Assembly: GCA_036362985.1 (NCBI GenBank)
Contig: JAYGXS010000007.1
Coordinates: 25,230,300 to 25,294,299, forward strand
DNA from: Ligula intestinalis
Lineage: Eukaryota > Platyhelminthes > Cestoda > Diphyllobothriidea > Diphyllobothriidae
Direction: 5' to 3'
DNA: 64,000 nt
Below the pieces are notes generated by a model that was given only the letters and a program-made list of their open reading frames with translations, was not told where the DNA came from and ran no database searches. Positions 10,392 to 21,309 of this stretch are shown one piece after another. Within the stretch, counting starts at the first letter, position 1; every line of letters begins with the position of its first letter. Made by a program: the position numbers and the translations under genes.

Positions 10392-10957
10392 GGCAACGGC
10401 AGTTTAAGAAGTGCACCTCATTGACCCCCTAATCGCAATATTTTGTCCTGCGGAAACGGTGGTCATAAGGGTTTTGGGGTGGGGAAATGGGAAAAGCAGT
10501 GATAGAAATTTGTTGGAGTAAGTGTAAAGTAGAAAAATGTAGTTGATTTCGTTACCCGCGGCTGCTGGGAGCAAGTTGTTCCGCATGTAGATTTACGGTG
10601 TGCGCGGCGCTTTGGACCGCGGACTATACTAATTTAACTTCAGAACGGCAAATTGGACATCAGATAAGACGAAGTAGATGAACTCCTACCCACCATTTCT
10701 ATTTTTCAGGAATTTCAAGAAAGCTGCCTTTCGATAATCGGATTTTTACGCGATATGCTAAACGATATTACAGATTAGGAAAATCTGCAGATATAAATCA
10801 ACAACATTCCTGGGTACAATAAAACAAAATCCGTATAACAACTATTCAAGTATATTCCACTGCCCATCCTTATTACCCACCCTCTATAATCACCGTTTCC
10901 ATAGGACAAATGCTTGGGTAGGGATATAGGTGGTGCATGACTTAAACAACTGTTGCC
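10392..10957. mobile_element. M1 MITE-like element, copy 2, complete with 8-bp target duplication
   Basis: Inverted ends GGCAACGGCAGTTTAAG and its counterpart reading GGCAACAGTTGTTTAAG from the right. The inverted similarity continues for roughly 110 bases, including TTTGTCCTATGGAAACGGTG against TTTGTCCTGCGGAAACGGTG. GGGGAATT flanks it exactly on both sides (10384-10391 and 10958-10965). An 8-bp duplication is typical of hAT, P and Merlin DNA transposons. No transposase frame is present, so it must have been mobilised in trans. Confidence 0.8.
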
Positions 10958-10965
10958 GGGGAATT

Positions 10966-11890
10966 ATTTCAAATACTGCTGCTGGGTGTAGCAATTAGTT
11001 TGCATATACCTCAACTTTGTCTTTTCTTTCATAAGCGTCATTCTTTCTGTTTACTATTTCGAGTAACAATTTCAACAGCGTCGCCCCCACTATATGGTGT
11101 TTTGCAAACAAAATATCATTCTCTGTGAGAGGTTTTTCATATAAAGGCAAGTTTTGACAGAAACCTGCAGAATTCAATTAAGCCGGCTAATTTGGTGGGT
11201 TTTCGCTTTCATATGACGACAGATGTTGGTTCCAGTTGTACGAAATGCTCCTTTAAATACCAGCCCGCTGAGTTAAGGTCTGCGCTGATATCTCTGACTC
11301 GCCGACACATAACGCCTACCGAACTCAGATAGCTACAGTGGGTTTGGGCGTGATATACGCAGTTATTGAGCTAAATCTTCCAGACAAGGGACTGAACTAC
11401 TAGGTTTGCAGAAAGGCAGTAGTTCACTAATGGCCTGTCCCACATTGTGCGACTGTTCTAGTTCTAATATCTAGGTTTGCATAAAACCTAATTTACCTTG
11501 CTAACCGATTGGACCTAGTCAGCAAACTCTACATTGTGATGAGGGTAAAGCCGTGGGGTGGGGGGAGGGGGGCACAATTGACCGTAGTGTGGAGAGAATA
11601 GACATAAAATGACCAGCTAAACTCTCAATTCAGCCTGCAACTGCTGACCTCCTCCCTACATAAACATGTGCTCTGCGGGACAAGCGAAGCCGACTGACCT
11701 TGGGTCGCCGACACTCGTTAGCCTTTTCGCCCTCCCTCCCCCTGACACACGTATGTATGCATATGAAAACAAATCATATCCATAATCACGACTAGAGAGC
11801 TTGAAGTTGAACAAACTGAACTTTCGTGGGGGGAGGGGGTTGAGAGATTTGAATACTTTGTCTGACCCAGTCGTGCAAACATCTGCGGCC
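10966..11890. other. Unassigned stretch
   Basis: No supported gene. The motif CTAGGTTTGCA recurs at 11400 and 11471 in a short local duplication. The rest is unique in this window. Confidence 0.45.
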
Positions 11891-11892
11891 TT

Positions 11893-12080
11893 GCTGGGAT
11901 TAAAACCCACGCCAGCCAGGGAAAAGGCTTTAATAGAGCTAACGCCCTAACCAACTGAGCTACGAGGCCCGCACCCAGCCTACTGCGACCCATGGAATCC
12001 ACCGATTCCAATCCAGTAAATTTACTGTCCAAAGAGGATTTCCTAAGCAATCAATTTAGGAGCCACCAGATAATTGTCAG
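11893..12080 (-). repeat. SINE-B, body followed by tRNA-like head
   Basis: Minus strand: body blocks TTGATTGCTTAGGAAATCC, GGTGGATTCCATGGGTCGC, then a tRNA-like head with A box TCGTAGCTCAGTTGG and a B-box-like GGGTTTTAATCCC. The same body precedes a different tRNA-like head at 32.9 kb. The B box has lost the canonical GTTCGAATC core, so Pol III activity is doubtful. Confidence 0.65.
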
Positions 12081-12640
12081 GCAAACTTTAATAGTAGGTT
12101 ATAGGGTTTGGCAGATGTAAACCGCTTTCCACTTAGCCGATACTAAAACGATTCAACTGTTCTCCCTCCCATACATTTGAATTGACTTTCAGGAGGTGGT
12201 TTCTCCTATCAGTTTCGACGGCGCAGTTCTTGCTCAGGAATCTAATGCACCATTTGATTACTATTAAGATATGAGAATTCGTCCACTAGATGCTTCGCTA
12301 TGGCATCGTAGTAGTACAATTTGCCGTACTAGTAACTGGCGTCGAACTATCAGAAAACTATTGGCAAGGTGGGACTCAAACAAAGGCTACTTAGAACATA
12401 CTTATGACCGGATTTTCCAGTACTTCAGTGCTTTTGGCGAAGTGTTTAACACTCTTCATCATCTAGGTGAGATATGCTATCGCATATAGGGCTTCACTAA
12501 CCGGATAAGGGGACAAGTTCGTACTGTAGGTCCTCGGGGTCTCATGCAGGAACCTCGCAGATAATATTGTAGGGACCATGAGAAGGAAATATCAACAAAG
12601 TTAAGCACGGAATTTGGGACTGACTGGCATCAGTTAACAG
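12081..12640. other. Unassigned stretch
   Basis: No supported gene or repeat between SINE-B and the second Penelope remnant. Confidence 0.45.
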
Positions 12641-12649
12641 CCAAAGGTG

Positions 12650-12847
12650 TTCCTCGCGCAGTATACCGTGGACGGACTGTTTGCCCACTACCACACTGTC
12701 TCCTTCAAACACGCCGACACAAAGGCAGACCGACAATGTATTGAAGCCTGGGCCTCGGATGAGTACCCAGTCAATCGACTTATCGATCTTGCACCGGCAT
12801 ACATCACCCTGCGCAGGCACCACCGAGTTGACGTCAGTGGTGGTTGA
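12650..12847 (+). pseudogene. Penelope-like element, GIY-YIG C-terminal remnant, copy 2
   Basis: The frame ending at 12847 contains KADRQCIEAWASDEYPVNRL then IDLAPAYITLR before the stop, closely matching the copy at 1699-1935 (GRQLIEAWASDENSANRLID). The region upstream of the ExW block is frame-disrupted relative to copy 1. The hairpin unit follows about 50 bases after the stop, then an AATAAAATTATGATTCCGG block, also as in copy 1. Confidence 0.7.
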
Positions 12848-12898
12848 TTGCCCCTGTCTTCTATAACTGCTGCTTGTTTTTCGTTGATGCTTTTGTTT

Positions 12899-12934
12899 CT
12901 GACGATGCACCCTAGTAAGATTTCGAAAATTCAG
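12899..12934 (+). other. Penelope 3' hairpin (hammerhead-like), diverged
   Basis: CTGACGATG ... TTCGAAAATTCAG, same 36-base length as the other copies and followed by GAATAAA. Here CTC has become TTC near the 3' side, and the stem is poor. Confidence 0.5.
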
Positions 12935-13191
12935 ATGAATAAAATTATGATTCCGGTGATCGATACGCCTTCTTTTTATTCTTCTTCTTCTGCTTCTTTA
13001 TCTACACGCAAACACTTGATATGCAAGCATTTGCACCATCTAGGGACGAAAGTATTTGCACGATTCCTCCTCGGAAAGAATTTTATTCAATGTTAAGGCC
13101 TTAAAAACGACCTTCCTCGTCCAGTTCTCTGTCCATCCATTCTTTCTCCACTTCACTTTTCTCTTCACCCGATGCCTCCTTATCCCACTCT

Positions 13192-13565
13192 TGATCTATT
13201 TTCTTCTTATTTTCTTCCTCCCCTTATTCTTATTCTTCTTCTTACTCCCCTTGTTCCCCTTCTTCTTCTTCTTCTTCTTCTTCTTCTTCTTCTCCTCCTC
13301 CTTCTTTTTTCTTTTTCGTTTTCTTCTTCTTCTTCTTCTTCTTCTTCTTCTTCTTCTATGCGCTCCGCTCCTCATTCACCCACTCATTCTCATTGTCTTC
13401 GTCCTCCATATCCGCCCTCCCCCTCCTCTCAATCTATACCCTGTTTTTTTCTACTCCTCCTCCTCCTCCTCCTCCTACTCCTCCTCCTCCTCCTCCTTAT
13501 CCTCCTCCTAATCCTCCCGCTCTCTTAAACCTTCACGTCCAGTTCTATGCTTCTCCTTCCTCTTC
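13192..13565 (+). repeat. Large TTC then TCC pyrimidine tract
   Basis: Long (TTC)n stretches (about 13258-13293 and 13321-13357) pass into (TCC)n (about 13452-13510). Interrupted pyrimidine-rich sequence begins earlier, immediately after the Penelope 3' end near 12970. All frames here give phenylalanine-, serine- or leucine-rich artefacts. Such homopurine/homopyrimidine mirror tracts can form triplex DNA. Confidence 0.9.
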
Positions 13566-13904
13566 TTGACCTCCTCCTGTATTTTTTCCCTTGCAGCAGT
13601 TGAGTGCCGTTAAAACCCTCCTCCCATCTGCGCAATTTAAAACTAACTTGGCCGGAAAGTGTAGATGACATGTCGCTGCAACATGATGATGATGATGACC
13701 ATCAATCGAAAACCAACGAGCTCATTGCAGTAAAAAGGGGAGCAGGGCATTTGTGGTAATAGAGACAAAAAGGATGAAAGCACTGTTGTGACGATAAAAA
13801 CAAGAAGGTTTGATACTGCAATAAAGATGAGCGTTTGGGACCTTCGATCGCATATTGTCTGAAAAACGTGTATTCATGCGCTTGTTAGTAATTGTTTTAT
13901 ATTA
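13566..13904. other. Unassigned stretch
   Basis: No supported feature apart from a short GATGATGATGATG run near 13684-13697. Confidence 0.45.
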
Positions 13905-14145
13905 ACACTGGCGGATGAATGCTCAATGATCAGTTACGAAACTCACTTGTCTGGTCCCGCCTTGGAGGTCACTCTTGAACTCGGCCAGCAGACACCCAAC
14001 GGCTAGTATGATAGGCAGATGAACATTGCCAACAAAGACGGCTGAATAGCCGTTTCTGACCTGTTAGCCGTCATCAGCCAGTCATACCCAACCCCAGGTG
14101 TCACGGCATCCGAGGCTCGAACTCGCGACGATTGTACTCGTTGCC
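13905..14145 (-). repeat. SINE-A, near full length
   Basis: From right to left on the minus strand: head ending in GCGAGTTCGAGCCTCGG (good B box), body TGACTGGCTGATGACGGC, TTTGTTGGCAATG, and tail near GAGCATTCATCCGCC. Block order matches the 26405-26688 copy. Confidence 0.65.
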
Positions 14146-17100
14146 TTACTGGTGTAAATCTGACGAATGGATTAGGAAATAACCCAGTCTTTAGTTGGGT
14201 GATCGATCTTTTAAGCAACTATTGATAACTTTAGGGTTTTGATTGATAGCAAATAACCTTGTCCAATTCGAACTTACTACATTGAGGTTAATTCTGAGCC
14301 AATTGTAGCCATCCAATCAACACAGGGAGGTTGCTAAACTATACTAAGCCATTGTACCCAGGATTTAGACCCCAGAAATTCATTTTCACCATATTTTCTC
14401 ATTCGGCCTTTTACTTTTTGTCAGGCAAGTTGCCTACTAGATCTTTGGTACGGATACAGCTCCTATTGTGCCATTGTCTTGCAGTCAGTAAAGGACAAAT
14501 GTAAGGCTCTTACGTGTACCTAGTGCTTACAGAAACAGCTTTAAGAAATAAGCTTGCTTTTTTGTTTGAGCAGTTGATTTTGATTTTTTGAACCTGCGGT
14601 CTGCGGTTTTCCCATTAAGCTGAAATTTTGTTGCTGATGTGTCCGACTGAACCCCTGTGTTACGGAGACGGGCACCGCGCTGCAGTCACGGTCTAAGGTA
14701 GGAAAATCATGCGACAATGGACGTCACAGAAGGCCATGCAAGCTGCTTTATACGCGTAGACAAGCAATATGCGTTCAGGAGCTTTACAATGTACAATCAT
14801 CAATAAATAATACCAATGCATTCGTAAAAAAACATTCAGTTGAAGAAAAATAATTGCCTGAAACCCAATAAAGAGAAGATCCAGTTCCTGATCAGCGATA
14901 AAGATATTTCACAATAAATTTCTAGCTTCTATTTTAGCTATCGAATGCAAAAGAATACAAATCCATAACTGGATTAATTATAGTTGATCAGTTGTTTAAT
15001 ATCTCACTGGAAGACCTACGGTATTGAAAGGATGTGGCTACTGTTCTGAGAATCCTAAACGTATGGATAAAAGGCTGGATGGGTCAAAAATTATGCGAAA
15101 ATCTTAAAACCTTCTTTCAGGTGTACACGCTCATGGCCTTTTAATTTTCAAGACGGTGTTATTTAGTAAAATATGAGTGCAAATTGACCCCTAACCCATA
15201 CATTCCATAAAACATGTTTCGATTTCCAAGAGTGCTGATGGAAGCGAAAAAGGCGAGTTCTGGGAAACAGTTCAGGAGGGCAAGATCAGATCGGCGGAAC
15301 AATAAACGTCATGCTCCACCGATTGCATCTCCTCCTCTCGAATTTCGAAGAATATCAAAATTGTGGGTGAAATGTCATGCAATGAAAGTAGTCATTTTAA
15401 TGAGTTTGACCTTGCAGACGATATTAAAATGCTGGTATTCTGTCGTAACCGAAATATCTCGTGCATATGCTGTAAGATAATCCAACTTGCAATTCCCATA
15501 TGAATAATCCTCCCTGACGGAAGTCAAATTTCAGGATTTAGGTTGACATTCCATGATCTACGCCACCTATTCTAACTGGCCAGACTTTTGGGGTTTTATG
15601 TTTCTAACTGAGGTTAAAGTGCTGTGTGGAAAATTAGTCATTGGAGCCCTAAATTGCGGTGCTTTTAAATTCGAACTAAACTCGCACAGCTCAAAAATTG
15701 CCTCGTTTTCACGCTATTCTTTGTTTCCTTCTTACAGCGCTAAGGAACGGCGATCAGTGACAAGATTCTGGGGTACACACTTGGGTGTCAAAACCCGCGC
15801 TTGGTGATTGGTTATGCCTGAACTAATTCTACTATTTTTTGGCGAATTCTTACACCACTAATTAGTCCTCCTTCTCTGGTATTTAGGAGGTAGTTCAGTA
15901 ATAGAAATTGTGTTACATTAGGTCCAGAAAATAGTCTTTCTGACGTTTTTATAGGTGCTTTTCAATTGCAACTTCAATACTGCTATAAAGGTTTGCTCCT
16001 GTATAGAAACTGGACACCTCAGGTACGAAGCCAGTTTGTAAGTTTCCTGGCATTTGGCGCTTATATGCAAAAATATTTTCTGCGCTGAAACAGCAGCCTT
16101 TGGGCGGTCTTGCACTTGCATACGAACGTCTGTCTTCAATATATTTTCTCATAAGTCGGCACTCTGTCTAAAGGCCGTACTCGGTCTTTCATCATCAGGC
16201 TGACATAGTTACAGAGGTAGTTAAAAAAACTGCCCAGTACATTACGACATTCCCTCACGGTGCCACAAGCGGGTCGAAGATAGATGGACCAGGTGTTTTA
16301 GTTTGGGTCTGCCTGTGGGAACGAGAATACGGACCACACACAGACACCAGGACCGATAGAACACGAGGGCGTACCTTAGCCCACGTGGGTTATTTCTGGA
16401 AACTTAAGGTTTTTTTCTGTTTCTTTGATAACAGTCTCCTCTGCCCTGGCGTCGCGTTGCGTTGCACAGGGGCGACATTTCGGTGTCCACACATGGCCAA
16501 CGTCTAAGCAACGACGTGCATTGCACCAGAGCAGCACTGAAGACGTTTCCCGTTCCATTTGGAGTTACAGTCTCCTGCCATAAGAAAAACGTTCTGCCAG
16601 TAAACGGTGCCAGCGCAAATGGCGTGAGGTTTGTTTACCAACAAAATATTGTTTTCGCCCAGGTCTTTTCCTGACTACCTCAGACCTTCTGGATTTGCGT
16701 TCCCTGCTGCTGTTGACTCGATCGACTAGGACGCTGGACGGACATTTGGCATTCACATTACGTAACCCGTATTATTTCCACGTCAGAATAACTTAAACAA
16801 TAGAATGGGGGCAGGCGTATTTTGAAATCTGATCCGCACCGACCCAGAAGTAACCTTTCCATAATACATGAAGAAGAAGAAGAAGAAGAACGGACTGATC
16901 TTTGTAGCACATAGTGTTTCTTCAGAACGCCGAAAGAATGGTGTACTGCAAAATCCCAGGGCAGCTGAAGAAAAGGAGTTTTAAATTTCAATCATGAAGA
17001 CGTGTAGAGATTATGTGAACTAAAACTATGATCCCGAACGAGCAGACATATTGAAGGTATTTCGATGACAGTCTGCTACCTGTTGACATTTCTGACAGAA

Positions 17101-17295
17101 AAGACGCTCTCGAATTGAGGCAAAGGTTCGCATCCCAGGTATGTGTATAGATTGGGAAGACGAAGCCATATTGATCACCGGAACCATAGTTGTATAAGTC
17201 TGAGCTTTCGAAACCTCCCCCCCCCCCGCCCCTACAACTATTAATTGGCCCCTTCCCCCTATAAATGTTGCTTGCTTTCGTTGCCGATTTTATCG
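14146..17295. other. Long unassigned stretch
   Basis: No supported gene over about 3 kb. Open frames reach about 88 codons (15214-15480) without recognisable motifs. There is a (GAA)7-8 microsatellite at about 16868-16890 and a C-rich run at 17216-17233. It is probably old, unrecognisable repeat DNA. Confidence 0.4.
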
Positions 17296-17331
17296 CTGAA
17301 GATGAACTCCCGCAAGAGTTCGAAAGCTCAG
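17296..17331 (+). other. Penelope 3' hairpin (hammerhead-like), well-paired stem
   Basis: CTGAAGATG, then a 6-bp stem GAACTC/GAGTTC closing on CCGCAA, then GAAAGCTCAG and an AATAAAAC signal. The upstream sequence CTTGCTTTCGTTGCCG and downstream ATGATTCCGGTTGTCGACAC resemble the copies at 2.0 and 12.9 kb. Confidence 0.65.
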
Positions 17332-18087
17332 ACTAATAAAACTATGATTCCGGTTGTCGACACGGCTTCCTCTTCTCGAGCTAGAAGAGATGCATTTCCG
17401 TTAAGGTGCTTCCACCACTGATGAACATTTTCTGTTCCCCTATCTTCGCTGAAAAAATCTCCAACCAGCCCTTTACACTGCCTTCACGTGCGGCCAAACA
17501 TCTCGAATGGTCGCCGTGTGGAGGCTTATATTTTTCCTTCTCTCTGCCTCTACCGGAGCATTACATCATTGGTAGTTTATTTACATATACAGTCAGAGGA
17601 AGCAACGACTTCAATTCTCTGGTAATAAATCCGGTGTTCCAGCTGGCCTCATCTTTATTTTGCACACTAGGCCTCCTAAACTGCACTGGCATCATAGAGT
17701 CTAATCAGCAGTTCCTAAAAACATGTCTGAGCGCCATAGTATGTCTTTGGCGTGTTCGTTTTCTCGGCACCTTCGGTGCCTAAGCGTCAGTTAAAAGGCG
17801 GCCGATTTCAACGTGCCACGCCTCATCAATCTGTCCCTCTCACTTAGTGAAATCGCAGAAGTGATTGAGAGGGCTTGAAAGCTGGCAAGTGTAGACGTTC
17901 GGAACTTGGATACGTTAGGAATTTTACCGTGAACTCTGTTGTCGTCGACATGGCCTGGAGCTATTTTACGTGGAATACAGACAAGAATGCAGGGAGGCAA
18001 TCATTCGCCCTGTTACAGAACATTCACGTGCCTTGGGGATCATTCTCAAGCCCCGCCAGTAGACACACTGACTAGTGAGATGAAGAC
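17332..18087. other. Unassigned stretch
   Basis: A 125-codon frame (17406-17783) has no recognisable domain and is within chance expectation. No other feature. Confidence 0.4.
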
Positions 18088-18239
18088 GACTCGATCGCTG
18101 AGACAAAACTTTTATTCGCTTGACGTTTCGACATCCGTCGCGGATTCATCATCAGAAACATTATCAGAAAACGGTAGCAGAAACGGGGAATACAAGCCCA
18201 GGAGTTTGCAGTATTGATAGGATACAGTCATTACTGCAA
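18088..18239 (-). mobile_element. Penelope-like 3' end, left arm of an inverted pair
   Basis: Minus-strand reading contains the hairpin unit (18121-18155: CTGATGATGAATCCGCGACG ...) followed by GAATAAAAGTTTTG and the family's CAGCGATCGAGTC tail. It is an inverted copy of 18600-18751, with equal arm length and exact register. Confidence 0.7.
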
Positions 18240-18599
18240 GCATGCAGCCGGCCGCAGATGCAAATTTGATGAGGCCTACATTGTCGCAGGGGGCGACAAT
18301 CGGGTGAGCCGAGAATTACCTGAGTCATGGTCCACGTGCTCCCAATCGATAAGCAAGTGTGACAAGTTTCCCAGTCTATATTCGGTGCTGAGACTCAAGT
18401 TGGCCAACGCAAGTCGCCACTTGGGGAACGAACAGGCTACTGCGTCATCCTATGCCAACACCAGAGGGTCAGCTAGCCGAGCAATCATCACGCCAGAGTC
18501 CACCACGTGTGATGAAATTTCAGTAGGTCAGAGCCCGCATGCCGATCAACAAACTATCAACACCTAAGAAGGCAATTAACGTTAATCGCCGCTGTATGT
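18240..18599. other. Spacer between inverted Penelope ends
   Basis: About 360 bases with no recognised repeat. The 117-codon frame across it has no motif. Confidence 0.4.
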
Positions 18600-18751
18600 T
18601 TGCAGTAATGACTGTATCCTATCAATACTGCAAACTCCTGTGCATGCATTACCCGTTTCTGCTACAGTCTTCTGGTAATGTCTCTGATGATGAATCCGCG
18701 ACGGGTGTCGAAACGTCAGGCGAATAAAAGTTTTGCCTCAGCGATCGAATC
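18600..18751 (+). mobile_element. Penelope-like 3' end, right arm of an inverted pair
   Basis: Contains TGACTGTATCCTATCAATAC, CCCGTTTCTGCTAC, the hairpin unit at 18684-18719 (stem ATCCG/CGGGT) and CGAATAAAAG. The downstream GATCGAATCTTTGTCTTCTC and CTGGGACTCCCATGTTCGC match the 39.6 and 56.4 kb copies. Confidence 0.7.
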
Positions 18752-18829
18752 TTTGTCTTCTCAATTACTTCCTGGGACTCCCATGTTCGCTTTTATAAAC
18801 ACTGATTAGTATTGCGTGGGACTAGATCA

Positions 18830-19030
18830 GGACAGGGGGGGGTTATTTGGACTGCCTCCCCCATCCCTCCCAGAACAAATGCCGACCATGGGAGCCTAGT
18901 GGCACGCGTAAGTGCGGGCTCATGCAGAACCAGCCACCTGCGTCCGATCCCACTGCCCGGGTCGTCATGACTCCATCTTGACACCGGGCGTGAGCGGGTG
19001 GGAGAAGAGACAGAGTGTAGCAGATGCATC
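18830..19030 (-). repeat. Repeat R3, inverted copy
   Basis: Minus strand carries GCATCTGCTACACTCTG, CCCGGTGTCAAGATGG and GTGGGATCGGACGCAGGTGG, matching R3 at 51.3 kb (CTCGGTGTCAAG) and 57.27 kb (GTGGGATCGGGCGCAGGCG). Confidence 0.5.
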
Positions 19031-19088
19031 AAAAGTCTAATATCACTAAGAGCTAATCCGTGCGCAACTCATCGTCTACCGGCAGCAC

Positions 19089-19566
19089 TGTAGCGGCTCG
19101 TGCCTGGCTGACTAGCTCGCATCGAAGTGCACTTTCCCAACGGCTCGCCGACGCGGTTTTTGACGTCTCGATCAGCCAATCACAGTCTCCGCATCTACGC
19201 TCAAAAACCAGGCGACGAATGGGGAGCTTTCACGCGTGCCCGACGCAAGTTGCCTCTCTGCCCAAAATCCCAGGCCGACCTAGCCAATGAAAGCTATCTC
19301 CCTCTCTATCTTCTGGCCCGACTACTCAAAGACCTGACTTGGAAATCGGCTCTGAGAGAGACGGGTTGGAGGCCGCGCGCTCATGCGCCCTCCGGCCGAA
19401 CAGCCATGCTGGATGGACTGGCAACTTTCCCATAACTTTTCTGTAAACAATACACTGTTCCGTCTACTCTCGCCTTTCCACCGTCTTCTCTCCAATCTCC
19501 TAAGGAACCAGGGTCTGGAAGATTGTAGGTGTTAAGGCCATAACCGTCGTAGCCTTAGCTCCTATA
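19089..19566 (+). mobile_element. LTR A, TGTAGCGG...CTATA, without primer site
   Basis: Full LTR of the same family as 2218-2698 and 30340-30762. It starts TGTAGCGGCTCGTGCCTGG, has an inverted CCAAT box (AGCCAATCACAG), a CTAAGGAACCAGGGTCTGG block, and ends GCTCCTATA. Where compared it is nearly identical to LTR B in opposite orientation. No primer-binding site follows and its flanks (GCAC / GGTC) do not match, so it is a rearranged or partial survivor rather than a clean solo LTR. Confidence 0.75.
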
Positions 19567-20288
19567 GGTCTTTATTACCAAAATAGTAAAAAACCCCGAA
19601 TTCAGAAAGTACTTTAAACAAATTTCTTATCTTGAGTGTTTTTATAAAAGATATGGCATTATCTGCATCTTTGGGCATTCAAATGAAAACAATTAAAATT
19701 GTGAAGTATTAACCCACAATTCAATGTATATTTCAAATGTACTCTAGGGCATCGTATTAATATAAAAATATTTTACAAAAATAATTCCTTCTGCTTTACA
19801 TGACATGTTATGAATGCAATCGTATTTGTCGTTACCACTAGTAACCGACCGAGCAGTCAACATGGGGTGTTCCTTTGGCCTCCATCGTGCGAAGACCGGT
19901 TTACGTTTGACGAATGCATCTCCAAAAACTATATTAAATGTACCCTCGTCTCCTGAATCCCAGTGGAAATGTACAGTTGACGCCATTGATCATGCAATAT
20001 TTCGACTTATGCGAAAGACTAATGCTCTTTTGCTAATCAGAATTCACTCCAGTTGTGATACTGGTTATTTTGACGTCTATTTTGAAGTCATTTCAGTCAG
20101 CATAAGATGCCGGCTTTTTAATGAGTTTCGAGTTGACTCCTAGCAAAACGTATCTATTGTAAAAACTGACTACTTCAGTAGTATGTCTTTTTAGTATTGA
20201 TTTTGACTGCCTTTATAAATTCAAATGCATTTTATGTAAAACATGCACAATACAATTACTTTTTGTACTTGTTTGATAGCAAATTACG
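19567..20288. other. AT-rich spacer between inverted LTRs
   Basis: About 720 bases, markedly more AT-rich than the LTRs. The right part has CTGACTACTTCAGTAGTATG and TGCCTTTATAAATTCAAATG, the AT-rich family also seen at 49.17 and 62.91 kb. A 109-codon frame (19814-20143) has no recognisable domain. No LTR internal coding sequence is visible. Confidence 0.5.
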
Positions 20289-20378
20289 CGTAGGTGTTAA
20301 GGCCATAACCGATGATGATTGAGCTCGGCCACATCAGAAGTTTAGTTGAGAGTTCATCTCACGATTGGGGTCACCAGT
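20289..20378 (-). mobile_element. Leader of LTR element B with tRNA-Trp-type primer-binding site
   Basis: Minus strand, two bases after the LTR: TGGTGACCCC (20367-20376), complementary to the 3' end of eukaryotic tRNA-Trp, followed by AATCGTGAGATG. Use of tRNA-Trp is a reported trait of the CsRn1 branch of Ty3/gypsy elements from trematodes. Only about 80 bases of leader remain before a 21-bp repeat of LTR A's GTAGGTGTTAAGGCCATAAC at about 20291. Confidence 0.75.
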
Positions 20379-20854
20379 TATACGAGCTGAGGTTACGACA
20401 GTTATGGCCTTAACACCTACAATCTTCCAGACCCTGGTTCCTTAGGAGATTAGAGAGAAGACGGTGGAAAGGCGAGAGGAGACGGAACAGTGTATTGTTT
20501 ACAGAAAACTTATGGGAAAGTTGCCAGTCCATCTGGCATGGCTGTACGGCCGGAGGGCGCATGAGCGCGCGGCCTCCAACCCGTCTCTCTCAGAGCCGAT
20601 TTCCAAGTCAGGTCTTTGAGTAGTCGGGCCAGAAGACAGAGAGGGAGATAGCTTTCATTGGCTAGGTCGGCCTGGGATTTTGGACAGAGGCAACTTGCGT
20701 CGGGCACGCGTGCAAGCTCCCCATTCATCGCCTGGTTTTTGAGCGTAGATGCGGGGACCGTGATTGGCTGGTCGAGACGTCAAAAACCGCGTCGGCGAGC
20801 TGTTGGGACAGTGCACTTCGATGCGAGCTAGTCAGCCAGGCACGAGCCGCTACA
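20379..20854 (-). mobile_element. LTR B, 5' LTR of a truncated Ty3/gypsy-type element
   Basis: Minus-strand LTR: starts TGTAGCGGCTCGTGCCTGG at 20854 and ends GAGCTCGTATA at 20379. Followed on the minus strand by the primer-binding site, so it was a 5' LTR. It is the inverted near-duplicate of LTR A. The rest of the element (gag, pol, 3' LTR) is absent. Confidence 0.8.
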
Positions 20855-21309
20855 GCACCACCACCCCGGAGACGACGGCCGGACGGCCGTTTAACCACAG
20901 GGTTGTCTGCAGAGGGAGGGGGCGGGCGATAAATTAGGGCCTCAGGACAAGCGAGCGAAAACTAGGGCGGGCGGCGGAGGTGTCACGGCGTCAACACATC
21001 ACGGCCGGACTTCCAGTCGTTGCCAGGACCATCAGGATGGATCGAAGGTGTCAGCAGACTGCCAATGTGCAACCGTGGCAACAACAAGAACATCCTGCCG
21101 TCTGGCCGGCCGGCCGGACTACGGCCGATCAATGTCCGATGGATTAAAATCTCATCTCCAGCGCCCGCCGCCGCTGCCTCGGGTCGGCATGCCCACGAAA
21201 GCGGCAGGTTGAGGGAGGGGGGGAGCAGCTGTCCAAGACCACACGACATGGAATTGGCCTCTGCCAGGAGTGCGACCCAGCATGCGACAGTTCAACCGTT
21301 GATTCTGAT
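20855..21309. other. GC-rich unassigned stretch
   Basis: CpG-rich, including GGCCGGCCGGCCGG near 21104-21117. It could look like a CpG island, but no exon or transcription start can be supported. Confidence 0.4.

Noticed and set aside
13056..13528. Plus-strand frames of 151 and 118 codons rich in phenylalanine, leucine and serine
   Set aside because: They translate the TTC/TCC microsatellite and its flanks; low complexity, no domain.
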